Positions 1 to 8,820 of a DNA stretch of 64,000 nucleotides are shown here, piece by piece. How positions within the stretch are numbered: position 1 is the stretch's first letter; each line of letters begins with the position of its first letter. The stretch is taken from assembly GCF_005860805.1 (NCBI RefSeq), contig NZ_VCEJ01000002.1, positions 1,224,375 to 1,288,374 on the forward strand. The letters are read 5' to 3'. The translations under genes and the position numbers were made by a program. The stretch is from Dyadobacter luticola. GTDB taxonomy: Bacteria; Bacteroidota; Bacteroidia; Cytophagales; Spirosomataceae. The notes under the pieces were generated by a model. That model saw only the letters and a list, made by a program, of their open reading frames with translations, did not search any database and was not told the DNA's origin.

Positions 1-474
<474 letters not shown>

Positions 475-491
475 TTTTGAATGAATGAATT

Positions 492-531
492 TTGAATGAG
501 TGAATACATCATGTTGTATTCACTCATTCAA
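492..531. terminator. Bidirectional terminator-like inverted repeat
   Basis: A perfect 17-base inverted repeat (arms 492-508 and 515-531, 6-base loop) fills the gap between two convergent genes ending at 474 and 539. Position and symmetry fit a shared bidirectional terminator, although there is no strong T-tract on either side. Confidence 0.6.
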
Positions 532-538
532 TCAAAAC

Positions 539-2683
539 TCACTTCGTCTTTCCTTCCAGCGCAAACATAAATGCGTACCTCAGTGCTACTTCTTTCAGGT
601 AGTCGAACCTGCCCGAAGAGCCTCCGTGGCCAGCGTCCATGTTGGTGTGGAGCAACAAGACATTCTTATCGGTTTTATGTGTTCTTAATCTCGCTACCCA
701 CTTGGCCGGTTCAAAATACTGCACCTGGCTATCGTGCAGACCGGTGGTCACCAGCATATTAGGGTACGCCTTTTTCTCCACATTATCATAGGGAGAGTAC
801 GATTTCATGTAATCATAGGATGCTTTATTTGTCGGGTTTCCCCACTCGTCGAATTCGTTGGTTGTCAGCGGAATGCTTTCATCCAGCATGGTGGTGACCA
901 CATCTACGAAAGGTACATCGGCGATAATGCCGCGCCAGAGATCCGGACGCAGGTTGGTGATAGCGCCCATCAGCAAGCCACCCGCGCTGCCGCCTTCCGC
1001 AAATAAATGTTTGGACGAGGTGTAGTTTTCTTTAATCAAAAACTCGGCGCAGTCTATGAAATCATTGAATGTGTTCTTCTTCTTGAACATTTTGCCATCC
1101 TCATACCATTTCCGCCCCATTTCCTGGCCGCCGCGAATGTGCGCGATCGCAAAAATAAAGCCTCGGTTGAGCAGAGAAAGCCGGCCGCTGCTGAAACTCG
1201 CATCGGTGCTATAACCGTAAGATCCGTACGCGTAAAGCAGCATCGGGGTATCGGCGCTTTTGGGCATGCCTTTCTTATAAACCAGCGAAATCGGCACCTT
1301 TACCCCGTCGCGTGCTGTTGCGTATAGACGCTCCGTCACGTACTCGTCCGGGTTGTAGCCGCCTACTACTTCCTGCCTCTTTTTCAAATCTTTCTTCTTC
1401 GTTTCCATGTCGTAGTCGTAAACCGAGCTAGGCGTGGTAAGCGAAGTATAAGTGTAGCGCAGGTTTTTGGTATCGTATTCCGGATTTCCAGAGGCGTAAA
1501 CATCATAGGCCGGTTCGCCGAAATCGACATAATGTTCCGCATTCGTACGAATGTTACGGATGCGCAGCTGCACAAGCCCGTTTTTACGCTCCTGCACTAC
1601 CAGAAAGTTCTTGAACACATCAATATCTTCCAGCAACACATCATTTCGGGTCGGGATCACATCCTTCCAGTTTTCCACGCCGGTTTGTTCCACCGGTGTT
1701 TCCATCAGGCGGAAATTCAGCGCGTCTTTGTTGGTCAGGACCAGGAATTTGTCGTCCTGGTGATCAATTTCGTACAAAACGTTTTTGATCCTCGGCTGAA
1801 AAACCTTGAACTCACCATCCGGCTTATCCGCATCCAGAATGCGGTACTCCGACGACATGGTCGCCCGCGAGCCAATCATAATGTACTTTTCAGACTTGGT
1901 TTTGCCGACGCCGATGTAATTACTCTTGTCCTTTTCAGCATAAACCACCACATCCTTTCTTGCATCTGTACCCAATGTATGCCGCTTGATTTTCTCGCTC
2001 AGCAGCGTTTTCGGGTTTTTAGAAGTATAAAAAAAGGTCTTGTTATCATTGCCCCAAGGATAACCGGGTTCGGTGTTATGGATCTGGTCAGGCATCATTT
2101 CACCGGTTTCCAGGTTTTTGATCTGCGCAATGTACTCGCGGCGCGAAACGGTATCCACCCCGAAAGCCAGCAGTTTATTGTCAGGACTTATGCTGAAACC
2201 CGACGCGGAATAGTAAGAATGTCCCTCCGCCATTTTGTCCACGTCGAGCAAAATCTCCTCCGGCGCGTCCAGCGTACCTTTTTTCCGGCAGTATTTGAAA
2301 TATTGTTTACCCTCTTCGCTGCGAGTGTAGTACCAGTATCCATCATTGTAAACCGGCACCGACTCATCCTTTTCCTTGATGCGGCCCTTCATTTCAGCAA
2401 ACAGGTCTTCCTGAAACTTTTTGGTGCCCGCCATCATGGTATCGGTGTATGCATTTTCGGCAATCAGGTAATCCACGACCTTCGTACTATCCGGACCTTT
2501 ACTGAAAAAATCGGCCATCCAGTAGTATTCATCATTTCTTTTGTCGCCATGCATGCCAGTTTCATGGTCTTTCTTTTCTGCTACGGGCGGCTTCACGTCC
2601 GGCCATTGATATGCTTCTTTCACTTCTTTATTTTGATTACAGGAAAAAATTAGAACAGCTAAAAACGGTAAAATGATTCTCAT
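539..2683 (-). CDS. Prolyl oligopeptidase family serine peptidase (oligopeptidase B-like), lipoprotein
   Basis: A 714-residue S9-family peptidase that should cleave short peptides, after basic residues if it is a true oligopeptidase B. The N-terminal half has the repetitive look of the beta-propeller that screens substrate size. The C-terminal third holds the alpha/beta-hydrolase triad: Ser about 566 in GGSAGG, Asp about 650 in TGLHDSQV, and His about 684 in DAGHGG. The first 15 residues form a lipoprotein signal (IFSC, Cys15), so it is probably membrane-anchored outside the cytoplasm, as is common for Bacteroidota homologues. The ATG at 2683 places the lipobox correctly. It is a single gene, divergent from polA. 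Confidence 0.9.
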   Translation of the reverse strand: MRIILPFLAVLIFSCNQNKEVKEAYQWPDVKPPVAEKKDHETGMHGDKRNDEYYWMADFFSKGPDSTKVVDYLIAENAYTDTMMAGTKKFQEDLFAEMKGRIKEKDESVPVYNDGYWYYTRSEEGKQYFKYCRKKGTLDAPEEILLDVDKMAEGHSYYSASGFSISPDNKLLAFGVDTVSRREYIAQIKNLETGEMMPDQIHNTEPGYPWGNDNKTFFYTSKNPKTLLSEKIKRHTLGTDARKDVVVYAEKDKSNYIGVGKTKSEKYIMIGSRATMSSEYRILDADKPDGEFKVFQPRIKNVLYEIDHQDDKFLVLTNKDALNFRLMETPVEQTGVENWKDVIPTRNDVLLEDIDVFKNFLVVQERKNGLVQLRIRNIRTNAEHYVDFGEPAYDVYASGNPEYDTKNLRYTYTSLTTPSSVYDYDMETKKKDLKKRQEVVGGYNPDEYVTERLYATARDGVKVPISLVYKKGMPKSADTPMLLYAYGSYGYSTDASFSSGRLSLLNRGFIFAIAHIRGGQEMGRKWYEDGKMFKKKNTFNDFIDCAEFLIKENYTSSKHLFAEGGSAGGLLMGAITNLRPDLWRGIIADVPFVDVVTTMLDESIPLTTNEFDEWGNPTNKASYDYMKSYSPYDNVEKKAYPNMLVTTGLHDSQVQYFEPAKWVARLRTHKTDKNVLLLHTNMDAGHGGSSGRFDYLKEVALRYAFMFALEGKTK

Positions 2684-2830
2684 TGCGCGTCAGGTTTATG
2701 ATATTTTCAAAATGGTGTATACTTTTTAAATGAATTCTACTTTTAATTTTATTTAAATGTGCAAAAAGTTTTGAATGGCAGTAATGGTGATAGCTTTTAC
2801 CTCCAATCTACAAAAATCCCGCTGCAATCG

Positions 2831-2859
2831 GTTTCACTCGGGGAACTACGCTATATTTG
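2831..2859 (+). promoter_or_regulatory. Candidate promoter for polA (Bacteroidota type)
   Basis: TATATTTG at 2852-2859 matches the Bacteroidota -7 consensus TAnnTTTG exactly. A TTT at 2832-2834, 17 bases upstream, could serve as a weak -33 element. Initiation near 2866 would give a leader of about 16 bases before the ATG at 2882. Based on motif matching only. Confidence 0.45.
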
Positions 2860-2881
2860 AATTTAGATAAAAATTGGCCTC

Positions 2882-5764
2882 ATGGACAAACCCGTTCACA
2901 AACTATTTCTTCTTGACGCGATGGCGTTGATCTACCGCGCACATTTCGCGTTTATCAAAGCACCCCGCATAACTTCAAAAGGACTGAATACCAGTGCGGT
3001 TTTCGGATTTACCAATACATTGCTGGAAGTTTTACAAAAAGAAAAACCCACACATCTCGGCGTGGCATTCGATACCTCTGCGCCGACATTCAGACACGTG
3101 CAGTTTGAAGCCTACAAAGCCCAGCGCCAGGAGCAGCCCGAAGACATTACCGTGGCGATACCACTCGTGAAGCGACTTTTGAAAGCGATGTGCATTCCTA
3201 TTTTGGAACTGGATGGGTATGAGGCCGATGACGTGATTGGAACCATCGCGAAAGAGGCGTCGCGAGAAGGATTCGAGGTGTTTATGATGACGCCGGACAA
3301 AGATTACGGGCAGCTGGTGGAAGAGCACGTGTATATGTATAAACCTGCTTTTTTAGGAAATAGCGCAGAAAAACTGGGGGTACCCGAGATATTGGCGAAA
3401 TGGCAGATCAAACGGATCGACCAGGTGATCGATATGCTGGGACTGATGGGTGATGCCGTCGACAACATTCCGGGCATACCGGGTGTAGGTGAAAAAACCG
3501 CGCAAAAGTTGATCGAACAGTACGATACCATCGAAAATCTGATCACCCATGCGGACGAAATCAAGGGAAAACTGGGCGAGAAAATCCGCGAAAATTTTGA
3601 CAAAGCCATCCTGAGCAAGCAGCTTGCAACGATCGATTGCCAGGTGCCGGTTCCATTCGACGCGGAGGACCTCACGATGTGCGGCCCCAATGTGGATCTG
3701 GTCGTGGAGCTTTTTGATGAACTGGAATTCAAAACTTTGAAGCAGCGGGTACTTGGCATCAGCGCGACCGGCCAGCTCTCTCCCGTAATAGCAAGACCTG
3801 GCGCACCTGCCAAAGAAAAAAAGGGACAGCTGGACCTTTTTGGCAACCCGACCGAAGAAGTTGGGAAACAACCGGCGATCATCAGCGAAGGTATCGCCGA
3901 CGATGACGCGCCGGAGCAAGCCTATGAAGACCTGAAAATACCTACTACCAGACGGAAGATTGACAATACATTCCATAGATACCATACCGTCGACACGCCG
4001 GAGCTGATGAAAAGCCTGGCCTATTATCTCGGTTTGCAGGACGCATTTTGTTTTGATACGGAAACCACTTCGCTGGATACGATTGACGCGGAGCTGGTTG
4101 GACTATCTTTCTCTTATTTGGCAGGAGAAGCATTCTACATTCCAGTGCCTGCTGACCGGGAAAAAGCGCTGGAAATTGTTGAGCATTTCCGCGCGGTTTT
4201 CGAAAATGAGAACATTGAAAAAATCGGGCAGAACATTAAGTATGACCTGCTGGTTTTGAAAAATTACGGCATCGAAGTACACGGAAAAATGAGCGATACC
4301 ATGCTGGCACATTACCTGCTGGAACCTGACAAACGCCACGGCATGGACATTCTCGCAGCTTCTTACCTCAATTACGAGCCGGTATCGATTACGACATTGA
4401 TCGGTAAAAAAGGCGTAAAACAAGGCACAATGCGCGACGTGGCGATCCCTGAAATCACACAGTACGCCGGGGAGGATGCAGACATTACTTTTCAGCTCAA
4501 CGAGATTTTCTCCAAAGAGCTGCCGAAAGTGAATGCTTCCAAACTGTTTTACCAGGTGGAAATGCCTTTATTGAAAGTGCTGGCGTCGATGGAAAGTACG
4601 GGTGTGCGGTTGGATATCAATGCATTAAGGGAAATGTCGGGCGTGCTGGAAATTGATTTGCGGCAGACGGAATCGGAGATCTACGAGGCAGCTGGCCAAT
4701 CCTTCAACATTAGCTCGCCGAAGCAGCTGGGTGAAGTGCTTTTTGAAAAAATGAAATTGATCGAAAAGCCTAAGAAGACAAAAACCGGGCAATATGCGAC
4801 CGGTGAAGACATTCTTTCGGACCTGGAAGCGAACCACGTGATCGCGCGAAAAATCCTGGATTACCGGGAGTTGCAGAAATTAAAATCGACTTATGTAGAT
4901 GCATTGCCGCTGCTGGTAAATCGTGGCACTGGCCGCATTCATACTTCTTATAACCAGGCCGTGGCTGCTACGGGTCGTCTGAGTTCTACCAACCCGAACT
5001 TGCAGAACATTCCGATTCGCACCATCCGCGGCCGCGAAATCCGCAAGGCATTTGTGCCCGATACCGACGATTTCCAGATCCTTTCGGCGGATTACTCGCA
5101 GATCGAGCTGCGGATCATGGCGGCATTCAGCGGGGATACGAGTATGACGGAAGCATTCAACCAGGGCCGCGACATTCACGCGACCACGGCCAGCAAAGTG
5201 TTTGGAGTACCGCTGGAAGAAGTGACTTCGGATATGCGACGTAAATCCAAAATGGTCAATTTCGGCATCATTTACGGCATTTCAGCCTTTGGTCTTTCGC
5301 AGAGGTTGGGTATCCCGCGCGGCGAAGCGAGCGAAATCATCCGGGCATATTTTGAAGAATTCCCGGCCGTAAAGGGATACATGGACCGGATCGTTAACAA
5401 CGCCCGCGAAAAAGAATTTGTAGAAACTATTTTAGGCCGCCGCCGCTACCTGCCAGACATAAATTCAAGAAACCAAACCAACCGCGGCTACGCGGAACGA
5501 AACGCCATCAACGCCCCGATCCAAGGCTCCGCGGCCGATATGATTAAAGTTGCGATGATCAACATTCATGACTGGATGGCCGCGGAAAAACTGAAATCAA
5601 GGATGATCTTGCAGGTGCATGATGAACTCGTCTTCGATGCGCATCGGGATGAGATTGATTTGCTTAAAGAAAGGGTCGATGAGCTGATGCGGAATGCGAT
5701 TCCGATGGCAGTAAGGATGGAAACGGGGATTGGTGTTGGTGCGAACTGGCTGGAGGCGCATTGA
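2882..5764 (+). CDS. polA: DNA polymerase I
   Basis: A 960-residue family A polymerase with all three domains. The 5'-3' exonuclease (about 1-300) has FLLDAMALIYR and the helix-hairpin-helix GDAVDNIPGIPGVGEKTA near residue 190. The 3'-5' exonuclease (about 365-555) keeps DTET at about 391 and YAGEDADIT, so proofreading looks intact. The polymerase domain has motif A DYSQIELRI (about 736), O-helix RRKSKMVNFGIIYG (about 790) and motif C QVHDELVFD (about 913). The O-helix has Phe at the ddNTP-discriminating position. The role is Okazaki fragment processing and repair synthesis in the cytoplasm. The ATG at 2882 gives a complete N-terminus. It is monocistronic, and its stop codon sits in a hairpin (5751-5774). 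Confidence 0.97.
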   Translation: MDKPVHKLFLLDAMALIYRAHFAFIKAPRITSKGLNTSAVFGFTNTLLEVLQKEKPTHLGVAFDTSAPTFRHVQFEAYKAQRQEQPEDITVAIPLVKRLLKAMCIPILELDGYEADDVIGTIAKEASREGFEVFMMTPDKDYGQLVEEHVYMYKPAFLGNSAEKLGVPEILAKWQIKRIDQVIDMLGLMGDAVDNIPGIPGVGEKTAQKLIEQYDTIENLITHADEIKGKLGEKIRENFDKAILSKQLATIDCQVPVPFDAEDLTMCGPNVDLVVELFDELEFKTLKQRVLGISATGQLSPVIARPGAPAKEKKGQLDLFGNPTEEVGKQPAIISEGIADDDAPEQAYEDLKIPTTRRKIDNTFHRYHTVDTPELMKSLAYYLGLQDAFCFDTETTSLDTIDAELVGLSFSYLAGEAFYIPVPADREKALEIVEHFRAVFENENIEKIGQNIKYDLLVLKNYGIEVHGKMSDTMLAHYLLEPDKRHGMDILAASYLNYEPVSITTLIGKKGVKQGTMRDVAIPEITQYAGEDADITFQLNEIFSKELPKVNASKLFYQVEMPLLKVLASMESTGVRLDINALREMSGVLEIDLRQTESEIYEAAGQSFNISSPKQLGEVLFEKMKLIEKPKKTKTGQYATGEDILSDLEANHVIARKILDYRELQKLKSTYVDALPLLVNRGTGRIHTSYNQAVAATGRLSSTNPNLQNIPIRTIRGREIRKAFVPDTDDFQILSADYSQIELRIMAAFSGDTSMTEAFNQGRDIHATTASKVFGVPLEEVTSDMRRKSKMVNFGIIYGISAFGLSQRLGIPRGEASEIIRAYFEEFPAVKGYMDRIVNNAREKEFVETILGRRRYLPDINSRNQTNRGYAERNAINAPIQGSAADMIKVAMINIHDWMAAEKLKSRMILQVHDELVFDAHRDEIDLLKERVDELMRNAIPMAVRMETGIGVGANWLEAH

Positions 5765-5774
5765 TGCGCCTCCA
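5751..5774 (+). terminator. Hairpin over the polA stop codon, probable terminator
   Basis: A perfect 10-base inverted repeat (5751-5760 and 5765-5774) encloses the 4-base loop TTGA, which contains the polA TGA stop (5762-5764). A run of T at 5793-5798 lies about 18 bases downstream, farther than usual for an intrinsic terminator. The next gene converges, ending at 5790. Confidence 0.5.
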
Positions 5775-5789
5775 ACCGGTAATTTCATC

Positions 5790-7061
5790 CTATTTTTTAA
5801 CAAACTTAAATCGGCTTATGCTGCCGTCTTGTTTCTCCAATGAAAGAATAAAAACGCCGGCCGGCAGTTGTTTTGTGCTTATTTCAGAACCCGGATTTCC
5901 GGCGGATTTGTAGATTTCCTTTCCATTGATGTCTAATATCTTAGCTGATGAAATAAGCTCCGCACCAGGTATTCTTACGTTTTCGGTGACCGGATTAGGA
6001 TAGATGCTTGCCTCCGAGACGTTTATATTTTTCACATTGATAATTTTTGAAAAAGTAAATGTGTTGTCGATATCTACCATCTTTAAACGATAAAGATTAC
6101 GCTCATTTAGAGGATGCTTATCCGTGAAAGTGTATTGAATAGTGGACCCGCTTTGCCCTTGCGCATTCACTTTACCAATGGTCGCCCAGGAGCGCCCATT
6201 ATATCCGGTTTGAATTTCAAAAGACTTACTGTCAACTTCTGAAGTAGTCGCCCAGGTCAGTTGCACGTTACCGTTATCCAAACGCATTCCTTCAAAATTA
6301 ACAAGTTGTACGGGCAGCGCTTCGATGCACATTTCTTTAAGCTGAGCTTTAGTAGTACAACCTTCGCCGTTACCCTGAACGAACCAATTTATATATTCTG
6401 CACCATCTGTGAGCGCTGCATGGCAAACAACCTCATTGGAACAATCGGTCAACAAGTCATTTTGTACCAATTCAAGCCGGAAATAGGCCTCTCCTAAGAC
6501 ACGGTCATCGACAAATTTCACATTGTCAATAGCGTCAATGTTTTCCAGACTGGGATTAGAAACTAGGCTCAGGCTCATCATTTCTTTCACATTTTCCAAA
6601 CCGTGCAGGTTAGTCAGCGTAGACGCTCGAAGATTCAGTGATCCCATGAAAGTTACGTTGCTGAGCGGCTCCAATGAGGCGATAGGTGACTCATTAATCA
6701 TAAAGCCATATTCAATGCGTTTCAGACCTTCCAGTCCGGCAAGACTTGTGAGTGAAAGACATCCCGCAATTCCGAGATTAGAGACCTCGACAAGATTTGA
6801 TAAAGCAGATAAACTTGTCACATCGACATAAGCCAAATACAAGCTGTAGAGCTTAGTCAGATTGCTAAGTCCATTCAAGTTCGTGATCGATGGGCCATCG
6901 ACTGTAATGCTATGGCCAAACTCCGTACAATTCGGATAAAGTATTTTAAAATTATCAAGCTGGGCTTGTGAGCCTATCGTCAGATCGGATGTTGGACATT
7001 GCGCCATAACACCAAAAATCGAAAATACTGCAAAACCAATAGTGAGTAATATAGTTTTCAT
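5790..7061 (-). CDS. Secreted leucine-rich-repeat protein with T9SS type A sorting domain
   Basis: A 423-residue exported protein. Residues 1-20 are a Sec signal ending VMAQ. Residues about 30-215 are LRR/receptor-L-domain-like repeats of the form 'L..L..L.NL.GL..L', such as ITNLNGLSNLTKLYSLYLA and LTSLAGLEGLKRIEYG. About 250-340 is an Ig/fibronectin-like region typical of type IX cargo (VQLTWATTSEVDSKSFEI). The last 75 residues are a type A sorting domain: IYPNPV, ILDINGKEIY, LPAGVFILSLE and a terminal KFVKK. It is therefore likely secreted or surface-attached through T9SS. It stands alone between polA and the susD terminator. The ligand is unknown. Confidence 0.82.
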   Translation of the reverse strand: MKTILLTIGFAVFSIFGVMAQCPTSDLTIGSQAQLDNFKILYPNCTEFGHSITVDGPSITNLNGLSNLTKLYSLYLAYVDVTSLSALSNLVEVSNLGIAGCLSLTSLAGLEGLKRIEYGFMINESPIASLEPLSNVTFMGSLNLRASTLTNLHGLENVKEMMSLSLVSNPSLENIDAIDNVKFVDDRVLGEAYFRLELVQNDLLTDCSNEVVCHAALTDGAEYINWFVQGNGEGCTTKAQLKEMCIEALPVQLVNFEGMRLDNGNVQLTWATTSEVDSKSFEIQTGYNGRSWATIGKVNAQGQSGSTIQYTFTDKHPLNERNLYRLKMVDIDNTFTFSKIINVKNINVSEASIYPNPVTENVRIPGAELISSAKILDINGKEIYKSAGNPGSEISTKQLPAGVFILSLEKQDGSISRFKFVKK

Positions 7062-7125
7062 GTTAGTATGTTTAAGTTGGTTACATAGAGAGCATAAAAA
7101 TTGCCTTTCCTACTCCCGTCATAAA

Positions 7126-7155
7126 AAAGGTCTGGAAGTTGATTTCCAGACCTTT
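7126..7155 (-). terminator. Intrinsic terminator of the first susCD operon
   Basis: A perfect 12-base stem (7126-7137 and 7144-7155) with a 6-base loop. On the minus strand it is followed by a T-run (the complement of the A-run at 7123-7128). It lies 25 bases past the SusD stop at 7180. Confidence 0.8.
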
Positions 7156-7179
7156 AATCATTTATAAAAAACTACCCTC

Positions 7180-8775
7180 CTACTTCGACAACCAAAGTGC
7201 CTGATTAATATCATCCTTCCCAGCAAACTGGCTCTGAATCGCAGCTTTATAGTTCGCTTCGTTAGTCGTACGCTCGGTGTATGGGTATTGCCAGCGGACG
7301 GCGATGCGGCCGGAGTTGCCGGTTCCTACGCCGGTCATGAATTTTGGAAAACCGGTGCGGATGTAGTTGAAATAGGCTTCCATACCCGAGTTCATGAAGA
7401 ATGCCAGGTACTTCTGCGTTACGATCTGCTCGATGCCCGAAATGTTGTTTCCCGCGTATTTTACCAGTGGCTGCGCGTAGTAAGTATTGAAATCGAAGTT
7501 GATGGTGTAGTTCACGAAATCAGATGTGGCGCGGCCTCCGGTTTTGGAGTACGTCATCGTCAATGTGCCTGTTTTTACACCGTAAAACTCCTGCGAAGCG
7601 ACGATACCTTTTTTGTACCAGTCTTCGGCGCTGCCGGTGGCCCAGCCGCGTGCGATACCTTCCGCAATGTTGAAGCACATTTCAGGATAACCCACAAGGA
7701 AAGTGCTCTCACCTACGTAGTTAGAATAATATCTCGACCGGCTCTGGAAAGAATATTCGCCCGGCGCAAAACCTGCACCATTATCTTTTCCAGCTTTATT
7801 GGACATATCCGAAAGGTCCTCGCCTGAACTTGCTGCAATGAATGCGGAGAAATCAGACGGCTTTTTACCTGCTTTCAACTGCGCACCGGCAGGCTCGGTC
7901 GTAACCATCACGCGTGGATCCTGGCGGGCAGTCAGCAAACCAACATAAGTCTGCGCCATGTTCTGGCGGGTCGCGTCGAAACCGAAGTTATCCGGGTTCG
8001 ATGGGTACTTATTGAATGTGTTGGAAACAAATTGCAGGTTATCCGCCATGCCCGACATCAAAGGATATTTAGTCGGGTTGGTCAGCATTTCGGCAAATTG
8101 CGCTTTTACATTCATGCCGGCTTCTGCTTCTTTTTTACTCAAACGGATCAGAATACGTAAACGCAGCGCGTTCACCACTTTCTGCCATTTAGCCAAGTCG
8201 CCGCCCAGGTAAAAATCACCTGCCAGCGAGTTGTTACCCTGCGTGATCAGCGATGCAAACTCTGCATTTGACTGATCCAGCAAAGAAAGAATCTGCATAT
8301 ACACATCCTTCTGAGAGTCATATTTCGGAGTCAGTGTTTCAAGCCCTTTCAAAGCCTCGCTCACAGGAATGTCTCCGCCACGAACCGACATTTGGTCGAA
8401 AAAGAATGCGCGGAAAAACTTGCCCGCCGCCGTGTAAGGGTTGACATCAGCCAAACCAGCGCGCTTGGCCTCTTCCTCCATTTTCACTACATTTTTCAAT
8501 GTTGAATAGTGGTCTACAAAAGATGACCAGGTATACTCATTGTTTCCATAGTAGTTGTAATTGATCGCGTAAAACTGGTTCCAGCGCATTTCATCGCTGA
8601 AAGGTCTTCCGGTATCGTCATACATATCAAACTCGATGCCTTGTAAAACCAGTGACGCGGGAGCAGTTACAGGCCGGTTCGGATCTTTTTCGAGTTCTTC
8701 AAAGCTTCTCTCGCAGCCCGTCAGCGACAGGGCAAAAGCAGCGCACAATCCGATAAGTTTATGATTGAATTTCAT
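7180..8775 (-). CDS. SusD/RagB-type nutrient-binding outer-membrane lipoprotein
   Basis: A 531-residue SusD homologue (SusD-like_2 type). It has a lipoprotein signal with LTGC (Cys21), the family opening FEELEKDPNRPVTAP, TPR-like helices through the middle (FFRAFFFDQMSVRGGDIPVSEAL), and the conserved C-terminal region RWQYPYTERTTNEANYKAAI. It should act as the surface lid that passes an oligomeric nutrient to the SusC channel encoded upstream (gap 45 bases, same operon). Substrate cannot be read from sequence. The neighbouring genes suggest a carbohydrate or its oxidised derivative, which is inference. Confidence 0.93.
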   Translation of the reverse strand: MKFNHKLIGLCAAFALSLTGCERSFEELEKDPNRPVTAPASLVLQGIEFDMYDDTGRPFSDEMRWNQFYAINYNYYGNNEYTWSSFVDHYSTLKNVVKMEEEAKRAGLADVNPYTAAGKFFRAFFFDQMSVRGGDIPVSEALKGLETLTPKYDSQKDVYMQILSLLDQSNAEFASLITQGNNSLAGDFYLGGDLAKWQKVVNALRLRILIRLSKKEAEAGMNVKAQFAEMLTNPTKYPLMSGMADNLQFVSNTFNKYPSNPDNFGFDATRQNMAQTYVGLLTARQDPRVMVTTEPAGAQLKAGKKPSDFSAFIAASSGEDLSDMSNKAGKDNGAGFAPGEYSFQSRSRYYSNYVGESTFLVGYPEMCFNIAEGIARGWATGSAEDWYKKGIVASQEFYGVKTGTLTMTYSKTGGRATSDFVNYTINFDFNTYYAQPLVKYAGNNISGIEQIVTQKYLAFFMNSGMEAYFNYIRTGFPKFMTGVGTGNSGRIAVRWQYPYTERTTNEANYKAAIQSQFAGKDDINQALWLSK

Positions 8776-8820
8776 TGTTCAGAATGGGATTTTTTGAAAT
8801 AATCTGTCTTGGACGAAGGA

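Noticed and set aside
1532..2653. A 373-codon open frame on the plus strand inside the oligopeptidase gene
   Set aside because: It is entirely antisense to a well-supported S9 peptidase with an intact triad, and its translation shows no family resemblance and skewed composition (His/Phe/Val-rich).
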